Assembly: GCF_040954835.1 (NCBI RefSeq)
Contig: NC_090709.1
Span: 39,221,475-39,285,474 of the forward strand
Length of the DNA stretch: 64,000 nt
From: Lepisosteus oculatus
Taxonomy: Eukaryota; Chordata; Actinopteri; Semionotiformes; Lepisosteidae
Direction: 5' to 3'
Position 1 is the first letter of the stretch; every line of letters begins with the position of its first letter. Shown one piece after another: positions 47,501 to 57,100 of the stretch. The notes below the pieces were generated by a model that made no database searches, was not told where the DNA came from, and worked only from the letters and a program-made list of their open reading frames with translations. A program made the translations under genes and the position numbers.

Positions 47501-50500
47501 CCTCAGAGACTGGGGATACTGGACACCAGACCACACTCCGTCAGTACTGACCGGTGACACACGCTGACCCTCAGAGACTGGGGATACTGGACACCAGACC
47601 ACACTACGTCAGTACTGACCGGTGACACACGCTGACCCTCAGAGACTGGGAATACTGGACACCAGACCACACTCCGTCAGTACTGACCGGTGACTCACAC
47701 TGACCCTCAGTGACTGGGGATACTGGACACCAGACCACACTCGGTCAGTACTGACCGGTGACACACACTGACCCTCAGACACCAGCCCACACTCCGTCAG
47801 TACTGACCGGTGACACACTGACCCTCAGACACCAGCCCACACTCGGTCAGTACTGACGCGCTGCCCGTGTCGGTGTCTGTCCTCAGATCACCCGGCGGTA
47901 CGCGGAGTTCTCCTCCGCGATCGTCAGCATCAACCAGACCTTCCCCAACGAGAAGACCCACACCCTGCTGGGCCAGCTGCAGGTACGCACGAGGAGGAGG
48001 AGGAGGAGGCAGCCCTCCGGCGCTGCAGGGGCGCGGGCCCCAGTCCGCACGGTAACGCGCTCTCGGTCCTCCTTGGCAGGTGGAAGTGGAGAACTTCGTC
48101 CTGAAGATGGCGGCCGAGTTTCCCTCCAGGAAGGACCAGCTCATCTTCCTCATCAACAACTACGACATGATGCTGAGCGTGCTCATGGTGAGACAGAGAC
48201 ACGTGGTCTGGACACTGGGTGTCTCTGGGGTCTGTGTGAGGGTCTGGACTCCTCTCTCTGTGTGAGGGGTGCCTCTGGGGTCTGTGTGAGGGTCTGGACT
48301 CCTCTCTCTGTGTGAGGGGTGTCTCTGGGGTCTGTGTGAGGGTCTGGACTCCTCTCTCTGTGTGAGGAGTGCCTCTGGGGTCTGTGTGAGGGTCTGGGCT
48401 CCTCTCTCTGTGTGAGGAGTGTCTCTGGGGTCTGTGTGAGGGTCTGGACTCCTCTCTGTGTGAGGGGTGTCTCTGGGGTCTGTGTGAGGGTCTGGACTCC
48501 TCTCTCTGTGTGAGGAGTGCCTCTGGGGTCTGTGTGAGGGTCTGGGCTCCTCTCTCTGTGTGAGGAGTGTCTCTGGGGTCTGTGTGAGGGTCTGGACTCC
48601 TCTCTCTGTGTGAGGGGTGTCTCTGGGGTCTGTGTGAGGGTCTGGACTCCTCTCTCTGTGTGAGGAGTGTCTCTGGGGTCTGTGTGAGGGTCTGGACTCC
48701 TCTCTCTGTGTGAGGAGTGTCTCTGGGGTCTGTGTGAGGGTCTGGACTCCTCTCTCTGTGTGAGGAGTGTCTCTGGGGTCTGTGTGAGGGTCTGGACTCC
48801 TCTCTCTGTGTGTGAGGAGTGTCTCTGGGGTCTGTGTGAGGGTCTGGACTGCTCTCTCTGTGTGAGGAGTGCCTCTGGGGTCTGTGTGAGGGTCTGGACT
48901 GCTCTCTCTGTGTGAGGAGTGTCTCTGGGGTCTGTGTGAGGGTCTGGACTCCTCTCTCTGTGTGAGGAGTGTCTCTGGGGTCTGTGTGAGGGTCTGGACT
49001 CCTCTCTCTGTGTGAGGAGTGTCTCTGGGGTCTGTGTGAGGGTCTGGACTCCTCTCTCTGTGTGAGGAGTGTCTCTGGGGTCTGTGTGAGGGTCTGGACT
49101 CCTCTCTCTGTGTGAGGAGTGTCTCTGGGGTCTGTGTGAGGGTCTGGACTCCTCTCTCTGTGTGAGGAGTGCCTCTGGGGTCTGTGTGAGGGTCTGGACT
49201 CCTCTCTCTGTGTGAGGGGTGTCTCTGGGGTCTGTGTGAGGGTCTGGACTCCTCTCTCTGTGTGAGGGGTGTCTCTGGGGTCTGTGTGAGGGTCTGGACT
49301 CCTCTCTCTGTGTGAGGGGTGTCTCTGGGGTCTGTGTGAGGGTCTGGACTCCTCTCTCTGTGTGAGGGGTGTCTCTGGGGTCTGTGTGAGGGTCTGGACT
49401 CCTCTCTCTGTGTGAGGGGTGTCTCTGGGGTCTGTGTGAGGGTCTGGACTCCTCTCTCTGTGTGAGGGGTGTCTCTGGGGTCTGTGTGAGGGTCTGGGCT
49501 CCTCTCTCTGTGTGAGGGGTGTCTCTGGGGTCTGTGTGAGGGTCTGGACTCCTCTCTCTGTGTGAGGGGTGCCTCTGGGGTCTGTGTGAGGGTCTGGGCT
49601 CCTCTCTCTGTGTGAGGAGTGTCTCTGGGGTCTGTGTGAGGGTCTGGGCTCCTCTCTCTGTGTGAGGGGTGTCTCTGGGGTCTGTGTGAGGGTCTGGGCT
49701 CCTCTCTCTGTGTGAGGGGTGTCTCTGGGGTCTGTGTGAGGGTCTGGGCTCCTCTCTCTGTGTGAGGGGTGTCTCTGGGGTCTGTGTGAGGGTCTGGACT
49801 CCTCTCTCTGTGTGTGAGGGGTGTCTCTGGGGTCTGTGTGAGGGTCTGGACTCCTCTCTCTGTGTGAGGAGTGTCTCTGGGGTCTGTGTGAGGGTCTGGA
49901 CTCCTCTCTCTGTGTGAGGAGTGTCTCTGGGGTCTGTGTGAGGGTCTGGACTCCTCTCTCTGTGTGAGGGGTGTCTCTGGGGTCTGTGTGAGGGTCTGGA
50001 CTCCTCTCTCTGTGTGAGGGGTGTCTCTGGGGTCTGTGTGAGGGTCTGGACTCCTCTCTCTGTGTGAGGGGTGTCTCTGGGGTCTGTGTGAGGGTCTGGA
50101 CTCCTCTCTCTGTGTGAGGGGTGTCTCTGGGGTCTGTGTGAGGGTCTGGACTCCTCTCTCTGTGTGAGGGGCGTCTCTGGGGTCTGTGTGAGGGTCTGGA
50201 CTCCTCTCTCTGTGTGAGGGGCGTCTCTGGGGTCTGTGTGAGGGTCTGGACTCCTCTCTCTGTGTGAGGGGCGTCTCTGGGGTCTGTGTGAGGGTCTGGA
50301 CTCCTCTCTCTGTGTGAGGGGCGTCTCTGGGCTCTGTGTGAGGGTCTGGACTCCTCTCTCTGTGTGAGGGGCGTCTCTGGGCTCTGTGTGAGGGTCTGGA
50401 CTCCTCTCTCTGTGTGAGGGGCGTCTCTGGGGTCTGTGTGAGGGTCTGGACTGCTCTCTCTGTGTGAGGGGCGTCTCTGGGGTCTGTGTGAGGGTCTGGA

Positions 50501-53500
50501 CTCCTCTCTCTGTGTGAGGGGTGTCTCTGGGGTCTGTGTGAGGGTCTGGACTCCTCTCTCTGTGTGAGGGGTGTCTCTGGGGTCTGTGTGAGGGTCTGGA
50601 CTCCTCTCTCTGTGTGAGGGGTGTCTCTGGGGTCTGTGTGAGGGTCTGGACTCCTCTCTCTGTGTGAGGGGTGTCTCTGGGGTCTGTGTGAGGGTCTGGA
50701 CTCCTCTCTCTGTGTGAGGAGTGTCTCTGGGGTCTGTGTGAGGGTCTGGACTCCTCTCTCTGTGTGAGGAGTGTCTCTGGGGTCTGTGTGAGGGTCTGGA
50801 CTGCTCTCTCTGTGTGAGGGGTGTCTCTGGGCTCTGTGTGAGGGTCTGGACTCCTCTCTCTGTGTGAGGGGTGTCTCTGGGGTCTGTGTGAGGGTCTGGA
50901 CTCCTCTCTCTGTGTGAGGGGTGTCTCTGGGCTCTGTGTGAGGGTCTGGACTCCTCTCTCTGTGTGTGTGGAGTGTCTCTGGGGTCTGTGTGAGGGTCTG
51001 GACTCCTCTCTCTGTGTGTGGAGTGTCTCTGGGGTCTGTGTGAGGGTCTGGACTCCTCTCTCTGTGTGAGGAGTGTCTCTGGGGTCTGTGTGAGGGTCTG
51101 GACTCCTCTCTCTGTGTGAGGAGTGTCTCTGGGGTCTGTGTGAGGGTCTGGACTCCTCTCTCTGTGTGAGGAGTGTCTCTGGGCTCTGTGTGAGGGTCTG
51201 GACTCCTCTCTCTGTGTGAGGGGCGTCTCTGGGGTCTGTGTGAGGGTCTGGACTCCTCTCTCTGTGTGAGGGGCGTCTCTGGGCTCTGTGTGAGGGGCGT
51301 CTCTGGGCTCTGTGTGAGGGTCTGGACTCCTCTCTCTGTGTGAGGGGCGTCTCTGGGCTCTGTGTGAGGGTCTGGACTCCTCTCTCTGTGTGAGGGGCGT
51401 CTCTGGGCTCTGTGTGAGGGTCTGGACTGCTCTCTCTGTGTGAGGGGCGTCTCTGGGGTCTGTGTGAGGGTCTGGACTCCTCTCTCTGTGTGAGGGGTGT
51501 CTCTGGGGTCTGTGTGAGGGTCTGGACTCCTCTCTCTGTGTGAGGGGTGTCTCTGGGGTCTGTGTGAGGGTCTGGACTCCTCTCTCTGTGTGAGGGGTGT
51601 CTCTGGGGTCTGTGTGAGGGTCTGGACTCCTCTCTCTGTGTGAGGGGTGTCTCTGGGGTCTGTGTGAGGGTCTGGACTCCTCTCTCTGTGTGAGGGGTGT
51701 CTCTGGGGTCTGTGTGAGGGTCTGGACTCCTCTCTCTGTGTGAGGGGTGTCTCTGGGCTCTGTGTGAGGGTCTGGACTCCTCTCTCTGTGTGAGGGGTGT
51801 CTCTGGGGTCTGTGTGAGGGTCTGGACTCCTCTCTCTGTGTGAGGAGTGTCTCTGGGGTCTGTGTGAGGGTCTGGACTGCTCTCTCTGTGTGAGGGGTGT
51901 CTCTGGGCTCTGTGTGAGGGTCTGGACTCCTCTCTCTGTGTGAGGAGTGTCTCTGGGGTCTGTGTGAGGGTCTGGACTCCTCTCTCTGTGTGAGGAGTGT
52001 CTCTGGGGTCTGTGTGAGGGTCTGGACTCCTCTCTCTGTGTGAGGAGTGTCTCTGGGGTCTGTGTGAGGGTCTGGACTGCTCTCTCTGTGTGAGGGGTGT
52101 CTCTGGGCTCTGTGTGAGGGTCTGGACTCCTCTCTCTGTGTGTGTGGAGCGTCTCTGGGGTCTGTGTGAGGGTCTGGACTCCTCTCTCTGTGTGAGGAGC
52201 GTCTCTGGGGTCTGTGTGAGGGTCTGGACTCCTCTCTCTGTGTGAGGAGCGTCTCTGGGGTCTGTGTGAGGGTCTGGACTCCTCTCTCTGTGTGAGGAGT
52301 GTCTCTGGGGTCTGTGTGAGGGTCTGGACTCCTCTCTCTGTGTGAGGAGTGTCTCTGGGGTCTGTGTGAGGGTCTGGACTCCTCTCTCTGTGTGAGGAGT
52401 GTCTCTGGGGTCTGTGTGAGGGTCTGGACTCCTCTCTCTGTGTGAGGAGTGTCTCTGGGGTCTGTGTGAGGGTCTGGACTCCTCTCTCTGTGTGAGGAGT
52501 GTCTCTGGGGTCTGTGTGAGGGTCTGGACTCCTCTCTCTGTGTGAGGAGGGTCTCTGGGGTCGGTGTGAGGGTCTGGACTCCTCTCTCTGTGTGAGGGGT
52601 GCCTCTGGGGTCTGTGTGAGGGTCTGTTTGAACTTTCTCTCCCTGCCAGGAAAGGGCATCGGATGACAGCAAGGAGGTGGAGGGTTTCCAGCAGCTCCTC
52701 CATGCCAGAACTCAGGTGGGTCAGCAGTGGACTCAGGGCTGTGCAGTGAGGATCCCGCTGGGCTTACCGTAGATCACAAGGTCTCATGGAGATCCCCTCT
52801 CTGGCTCCCAGGAGTTCATCGAGGAGATCCTCTCCCCACCCTTCGGCGGGATGATCGCGTTCGTGAAGGAGAGCGAGGCTCTGATGGAGAAGGGTCAGCT
52901 GGACCGGCTGAAGAACGATGAAGGTGAGAGAGGAGGAGGAGGAGGAGGTAATTCCCCTCCCAGTGCAGTGTTAGTGTCCTGGAGTGTCCAGTCTCTCTCT
53001 CTCTCTCTCAGTCAGGGTCACTCAGCTGGTCAGAGGGTTCTCCAGCACCTGGAAGCAGTCGGTGGAGAGCCTCAGTCAGGACGTCATGAGGTCCTTCACC
53101 AACTTCAAGAACGGAACCGGGATCATTCAGGTACAGACTGAGCCTCCTGCCTCTCTCCAGTGTGAGTGTGTGAGTGTCCTGTCTCTCTCACTCTCAGGTG
53201 TGTCCTGTCTCTTGCTCGCTCTCTCTCTTGCTGTCTCAGGTGTGTCCCGTCTCTTGCTCGCTCTCTCTCTTGCTGTCTCAGGTGTGTCCCGTCTCTTGCT
53301 CGCTCTCTCTCTTGCTGTCTCAGGTGTGTCCCGTCTCTTGCTCGCTCTCTTGCTGTCTCAGGTGTGTCCCGTCTCTTGCTCGCTCTCTCTCTTGCTGTCT
53401 CAGGTGTGTCCCGTCTCTTGCTCGCTCTCTCTTGCTGTCTCAGGTGTGTCCCGTCTCTTGCTCGCTCTCTCTTGCTGTCTCAGGTGTGTCCTGTCTCTTG

Positions 53501-54441
53501 CTCGCTCTCTCTCTTGCTGTCTCAGGTGTGTCCCGTCTCTTGCTCGCTCTCTCTCTTGCTGTCTCAGGTGTGTCCCGTCTCTTGCTCGCTGTCTCTCGCT
53601 GTCTCAGGTGTGTCCTGTCTCTTGCTCGCTCTCTCTCTTGCCGTCTCAGGTGTGTCCTATCTCTCGCTGTCAGTCTCTCTCTCTCTTGCTGTCTCAGGTG
53701 TGTCCTGTCTCTCGCTGTCAGTCTCTCTCTCTTGCCGTCTCAGGTGTGTCCTGTCTCTTGCCGTCTCAGGTGTGTCCTGTCTCTCTCGCTGTCTCAGGTG
53801 TGTCCTGTCTCTCTCGCTGTCTCAGGTGTGTCCTGTCTCTCTCGCTGTCTCAGGTGTGTCCTGTCTCTTGCTCGCTCTCTTTCTCTTGCGGTCTCAGGTG
53901 TGTCCTGTCTCTTGCTCGCTCTCTCTCTTGCAGTCTCAGGTGTGTCCTGTCTCTTGCTCGCTCTCTCTCTTGCTGTCTCAGGTGTGTCCTGTCTCTTGCT
54001 CGCTCTCTCTCTTGCTGTCTCAGGTGTGTCCTGTCTCTTGCTCGCTCTCTCTCTTGCTGTCTCAGGTGTGTCCTGTCTCTTGCTCGCTCTCTCTCTTGCT
54101 GTCTCAGGTGTGTCCCGTCTCTTGCTCGCTCTCTCTCTTGCTGTCTCAGGTGTGTCCCGTCTCTTGCTCGCTCTCTCTCTTGCTGTCTCAGGTGTGTCCC
54201 GTCTCTTGCTCGCTCTCTCTCTTGCTGTCTCAGGTGTGTCCCGTCTCTTGCTCGCTCTCTCTCTTGCAGTCTCAGGTGTGTCCTGTCTCTCTCTTGCAGT
54301 CTCAGGTGTGTCCTGTCTCTCTCTTGCAGTCTCAGGTGTGTCCTGTCTCTCTCTCTCTCTTGCTGTCTCAGGTGTGTCCTGTCTCTCTCTCTCTCTCGCT
54401 GTCTCAGGTGTGTCCTGTCTCTCTCGCTGTCTCAGGTGTGT

Positions 54442-54478
<37 letters not shown>

Positions 54479-54629
54479 CCAGGGTGCGCTGACCCAGCTG
54501 ATCCAGTACTACCACGGCTTCCACAAGGCCCTGTCCCAGCCGGCGTTCCGGACCCTGGCGGTGCGCTCCGAGCTCATCAACCTGCACCACCTCATGGTGG
54601 AGGTGAAGAAGCACAAGCCCAACTTCTGA
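35571..54629 (+). CDS. vps52: VPS52, GARP/EARP tethering complex subunit
   Basis: GARP/EARP subunit that tethers endosome-derived vesicles at the trans-Golgi network/recycling endosomes with VPS51, VPS53 and VPS50/54. Exons: 35571-35639, 36207-36294, 37405-37457, 38163-38238, 38942-39009, 39741-39916, 41199-41349, 41432-41532, 42189-42321, 42920-42977, 43714-43847, 44807-44962, 45049-45167, 46000-46123, 47887-47982, 48080-48187, 52650-52715, 52812-52923, 53012-53130, 54483-54629. All phases agree and give 717 aa (human 723). Landmarks are [12 protein letters not shown], coiled-coil [54 protein letters not shown] and [17 protein letters not shown] 35559 is in frame four codons upstream and is an alternative start; 35571 is preferred for its MAA-type beginning and GTGATGG context. 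Intron 10 is AT-AC. Most introns are minisatellites. Confidence 0.96.
35790..36190 (+). repeat. ~38-bp repeat, VPS52 intron 1
   Basis: Unit GTCTGTGTCTCCTCTCCCCT then GTGTTACGGCTCTCCCCC. It leads into the acceptor CTCTCCACAG at 36206. Confidence 0.88.
36291..37385 (+). repeat. vps52: ~60-bp array derived from the exon 2 donor, VPS52 intron 2
   Basis: The real donor GACA|GTGAGTGTAGAGTTGTGT is copied about 17 times in a ~60-bp unit ending GGTGTACACTTTAACACA. In about 14 copies the decoy donor is GCGAGT; three (near 36660, 36848 and 36908) keep GTGAGT. Confidence 0.93.
37485..38162 (+). repeat. vps52: Arrays in VPS52 intron 3, including six copies of the exon 4 acceptor
   Basis: 37485-37800 has irregular CTGACCCCAGACTCACTGACC repeats. 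From 37795 a 60-bp unit carries CTCTCTCCCAG|GGTGTGGACCTGAGGCGGTACTC, the acceptor and first ~24 nt of exon 4. Six decoys precede the real site at 38163. Decoy reading frames meet TGA after CACACACAC. Confidence 0.95.
38265..38660 (+). repeat. ~53-bp array with tandem GC boxes, VPS52 intron 4
   Basis: Unit CACTGAGATCGCAGCTCAGC followed by GCAGGGGGGGCGGGGCCTCG, about 7 copies. Each holds a GGGGCGGGGC GC box (Sp/KLF-type). Confidence 0.9.
38661..38941 (+). other. Single-copy remainder of VPS52 intron 4
   Basis: Unique sequence ending in the acceptor CGTCCTCCAG at 38941. No further element is recognised. Confidence 0.4.
39026..39738 (+). repeat. 62-bp minisatellite, ~11 copies, VPS52 intron 5
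   Basis: Gene-sense orientation. The last unit GTATGAACCCCTCTCTCTCC-AG is itself the acceptor of exon 6 (starts 39741). Confidence 0.95.
39920..41145 (+). repeat. GC-rich CTGACCGCGGGGAGA array, VPS52 intron 6
   Basis: Mosaic of CTGACCGCGGGGAGACTGAC, CGGCAGGCGGGTC and CGCTGGGAGTGTGGTCTGAG units, with higher-order blocks of about 190-260 bp. CpG-rich, and stop-free in two minus-strand frames. Confidence 0.9.
41645..42064 (+). repeat. Fish-type interspersed repeat plus 66-bp tandem repeat, VPS52 intron 8
   Basis: 41645-41765 (CAGTCCAAGGTGCTTTATTA, GTGTTGCCACAGCAAATAAA) resembles a dispersed element common in ray-finned fish. 41826-42062 is a 66-bp unit (ATTGAGAGACAGGCTCACTG) in about 3.6 copies. 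Confidence 0.65.
42340..42860 (+). repeat. ~36-bp CTGTCTGTCCGACTGCC array, VPS52 intron 9
   Basis: Unit CTGTCCACTGACTGTCTGTC then TGTCCGACTGCCACGC, about 14 copies with variants. The donor of the preceding exon is the unusual CAG|GTCTGA. Confidence 0.9.
42978..43713 (+). other. vps52: AT-AC (U12-type) intron of VPS52 with an internal ~76-bp repeat
   Basis: The donor is AAGAAAG|ATATCCTTCAG, the U12 AT-AC consensus ATATCCTT. The branch site is TTTCTCCTTGAC (TCCTTGAC at 43697-43704), and the 3' end is GTGAAC|GGTTCTTCTCC, 10 nt beyond the branch A. Only this AT-AC pairing restores the reading DTAKK-G-FFSKPSL. The interior (43030-43640) is a tandem repeat with GTTTGTGTGTGTAGTGAGGC and GGTTTGGTGTTATTGTGCAG. 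Confidence 0.93.
43865..44785 (+). repeat. 62-bp minisatellite, ~15 copies, VPS52 intron 11
   Basis: Gene-sense orientation. It begins just after the donor (GTAAATACAGCC) and continues into the acceptor CTCTCTGTGTCTCAG ending at 44806. Confidence 0.95.
45185..45990 (+). repeat. 34-bp array ending in the acceptor of VPS52 exon 14
   Basis: Unit TGTTGATGGTGCAGTGTTGC then TCTGTGTTGCCCAG, about 22 copies. The real acceptor GTTGCTCTGTGTTGCTGTAG (ends 45999) is a variant of the unit end, so each copy has an acceptor-like CCCAG. Confidence 0.93.
46078..47870 (+). repeat. vps52: ~66-bp array copying the 3' end of VPS52 exon 14 and its donor 26 times
   Basis: The last ~45 nt of exon 14 (CTGACCCTCAGAGACTGGGG ... 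CAGACCACACTAC) and its donor GTCAGTACTGACCGGTG are repeated across the whole intron. Copies vary at GGGGAT/GGGAAT and at CACTAC/CACTCC/CACTCG before the donor, but GTCAGTACTGAC is essentially invariant. The real site is the first copy (exon end 46123, followed by ITRRYAEF in the next exon). The last two units are shortened (about 47770-47860). Confidence 0.97.
48195..52628 (+). repeat. 50-bp minisatellite, ~88 copies, VPS52 intron 16
   Basis: Unit GTGTGAGGGTCTGGACTCCT then CTCTCTGTGTGAGGAGTGTC, identical to the ATF6B array at 0.44-0.71 kb and in the same gene sense. Positional variants are GAGGGGTGT/GAGGAGTGT/GAGGGGCGT, GGGGTC/GGGCTC and ACTCCT/ACTGCT/GCTCCT. All three minus-strand frames stay open for about 4.5 kb because no unit phase carries a stop. 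Confidence 0.98.
52960..53011 (+). repeat. Solitary copy of the 62-bp family as the 3' half of VPS52 intron 18
   Basis: The 88-bp intron 18 contains CAGTGCAGTGTTAGTGTCCTGGAGTGTCCAGT followed directly by the CT tract and CAG acceptor. One unamplified unit therefore forms the branch/acceptor half of the intron. Confidence 0.85.
53140..54478 (+). repeat. ~42-bp array with CTCAG|GTGTGT junctions, VPS52 intron 19
   Basis: Unit TCTCAGGTGTGTCCTGTCTC then TTGCTCGCTCTCTCTCTTGC, about 32 copies, some shortened. Each unit juxtaposes a pyrimidine tract plus CAG with GTGTGT. Confidence 0.93.
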
Positions 54630-54639
54630 GGGACAGGGC

Positions 54640-55070
54640 TCGGCTGTGTCTGTGTGTGTCTGTGTGTGTCTGTGTGTGTCTGTGTGTGTCTGTGTGTGTC
54701 TGTGTGTGTCTGTGTGTGTCTGTGTGTGTCTGTGTGTGTCTGTGTGTGTCTGTGTGTGTCTGTGTGAGCGCGCTGGTTCAGTGGTTCCCCCTGCTGGAGA
54801 GACTGTGTGTGTGTGTGTGTCTGTGTGTGTTGGTTCAGTGGTTCCCCCTGCTGGAGAGACTGTGTGTGTGTCTGTGTGTGTGTCTGTGTGTGTGTCTGTG
54901 TGTGTTGGTTCAGTGGTTCCCCCTGCTGGAGAGACTGTGTGTGTGTCTGTGTGTGTTGGTGCAGTGGTGCCCCCTGCTGGAGAGACTGTGTGTGTGTCTG
55001 TGTGTGTGTCTGTGTGTGTTGGTGCAGTGGTGCCCCCTGCTGGAGAGACTGTGTGTCTGTGCCTGTGTCT
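54640..55070 (+). repeat. GTGTGTCT microsatellite and five CTCF-like motifs in the VPS52 3'UTR
   Basis: 54650-54770 is a (TGTGTGTC)n microsatellite. Then a ~50-75-bp unit with CCCCCTGCTGGAGAGACTGT occurs five times (about 54787, 54845, 54919, 54970 and 55033). On the minus strand it reads CTCCAGCAGGGGGCACCAC (last two copies) or CTCCAGCAGGGGGAACCAC (first three), close to the CTCF motif. Confidence 0.88.
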
Positions 55071-55329
55071 GCAGGGCTCTGTGCTGCCCTGGAGAGACAG
55101 ACAGACAGGCAGAGAGAGCGAGACGGGTCGAGAGACCCCTGGGCTGGGGGGGGGGGGGTGGTGACCGCTGTCCAGCAGGAGGGGGCGCCCTGCCCTGCCC
55201 CTCCGCCCGGTCCGGTCCGGTCCGTCCCGTGGAGCAGTGAAACGCACCAGCTGTGGACTCCCCAGGACTGTGACCCCGCTGTGACCCCGCTGTGACCCCG
55301 CTGTGTGTGTTTAGCTGCAGTCTGCCCTG

Positions 55330-55335
55330 AATAAA
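55330..55335 (+). terminator. vps52: Polyadenylation signal AATAAA (VPS52)
   Basis: TGCCCTGAATAAAGACCC, 700 bp after the VPS52 stop, followed by GT-rich CCTGTTGTGTGTCC. Confidence 0.85.
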
Positions 55336-55604
55336 GACCCTGCTGGCTCTCACTCCTGGTCCTGTTGTGTGTCCAGGATTCTGTGTCCGCTGTCGGGGGG
55401 GGGGTACCCCAAGATGGGCGGCAGGTGAGTGGAGGGGCAAGGCTGAGGTGGGGGGGTGGCTACTGCCCCTGCACCCCACGTGCGTCCAGGGGGGTGACCC
55501 CGGACCGACCGACGTCATCCCGACACCAGGACCCCGCAGTGAGGAGCGACCCGGCCCGTCGGCACCAGCGCGCGCTCTCGGGTATTGGGGTACCCGCTGA
55601 CTGA

Positions 55605-56365
55605 GAGGAGGAGGGGAGTGGGGGCACTGGTCTGGTGAGAGGAGGAGGGGGCACTGGTCTGGTGAGAGGAGGAGGAGGAGGGGAGGGGAGTGGGGGCACT
55701 GGTCTGGTGAGAGGAGGAGGGGAGTGGGGGCACTGGTCTGGTGAGAGGAGGAGGGGAGTGGGGGCACTGGTCTGGTGAGAGGAGGAGGGGAGTGGGGGCA
55801 CTGGTCTGGTGAGAGGAGGAGGAGGAGGGGAGTGGGGGCACTGGTCTGGTGAGAGGAGGAGGAGGAGGGGAGTGGGGGCACTGGTCTGGTGAGAGGAGGA
55901 GGGGAGTGGGGGCACTGGTCTGGTGAGAGGAGGAGGGGAGTGGGGGCACTGGTCTGGTGAGAGGAGGAGGGGGCACTGGTCTGGTGAGAGGAGGAGGGGG
56001 CACTGGTCTGGTGAGAGGAGGAGGGGAGGAGGGGAGTGGGGGCACTGGTCTGGTGAGAGGAGGAGGGGGCACTGGTCTGGTGAGAGGAGGAGGGGAGTGG
56101 GGGCACTGGTCTGGTGAGAGGAGGGGGAGGAGGGGGCACTGGTCTGGTGAGAGGAGGAGGAGGGGAGTGGGGGCACTGGTCTGGTGAGAGGAGGAGGGGG
56201 CACTGGTCTGGTGAGAGGAGGAGGGGAGTGGGGGCACTGGTCTGGTGAGAGGAGGGGGAGGAGGGGGCACTGGTCTGGTGAGAGGAGGGGGAGGAGGGGG
56301 AGGAGGGGGCACTGGTCTGGTGAGAGGAGGAGGAGGGGAGTGGGGGCACTGGTCTGGTGAGAGTG
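55605..56365 (+). repeat. ~34-bp GA/GT-rich array downstream of VPS52
   Basis: Unit GGAGTGGGGGCACTGGTCTG then GTGAGAGGAGGAGG, about 22 copies with variable GAGGAGG runs. Confidence 0.93.
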
Positions 56366-57100
56366 GGGTACAGGTCAGGTGAGAGCAGGAGGAGTGGGGG
56401 TCAGTCTGTAATAGAAGCAGCCCTGTTGTTGTTGTGATTTTGAACACACACACCAGTGACAGAAGCAGGACTAGTGAACACGACACCCCCATCAGGAGTG
56501 GAAGAGAGAGCTCAGGCTCTGCTCCGTGCCGGGGGGCGATGTGCTCGTTCCTCTCGGCTGGGGGTCTCTCTCGAGGGCACGACGCCGCATCAGTCTGGGG
56601 AGCAGAGGGAGTGCTGTGCTCGGACTCGGAGGAGCAGGACCGAGCCGGACTGCTGCCCTCAGACTCGTGAGCTGTACAGCCGACAGCAGAGCCTCCTGCT
56701 CTCTGAGCTCATGCAGCACCAGCCACAGGGGTCACACTGACAGGTAGGGGTACAGGCTGGGTTCCCCTGCCATCTTTTCCCAGATTTTCATGACTATCCA
56801 GAGGCCGACAGTGGGAAGACAGGTGTGGACGGGGAGTTGGGAGGGAGGTGAGGAGCTCTCTGCTGTCTGTATTTCTTCCTCTGTGGCGTCTCTCTGCTCG
56901 TCTCTTTTTCTCAGTCCAGCTGCATGTGGTCTGTGAAACAGCAGCTTCGCAGTGCTGAGCTGGGATTAGGACCGGTGGGTTGCAGAGTTCAGGGTTCGAT
57001 TCCAGAGGGGGACACAGCTCTTGTATCCCAGAGACAGGTACTTCAGTTACTGTTCTGATATCATGTTTTATTATAGAGGTGTATTGTAGACAGTGTAGTG
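56366..57100 (+). other. Intergenic sequence with a B-box-like element
   Basis: Single-copy sequence. AGGGTTCGATTCCAGAG near 56988 resembles a Pol III B box (tRNA-derived SINE piece). No ORF has recognisable similarity. Confidence 0.4.

Noticed and set aside
47930-52703. Three overlapping minus-strand ORFs of about 1500-1580 codons
   Set aside because: They are stop-free translations of the 50-bp minisatellite inside a VPS52 intron, present in all three frames. There is no promoter, domain or codon signal.
53174-55240. 688-codon plus-strand ORF over VPS52 intron 19 and exon 20
   Set aside because: CT-rich array without stops. The VPS52 exon 20 is read in another frame ([10 protein letters not shown]...), as shown by conservation to the C terminus KKHKPNF.
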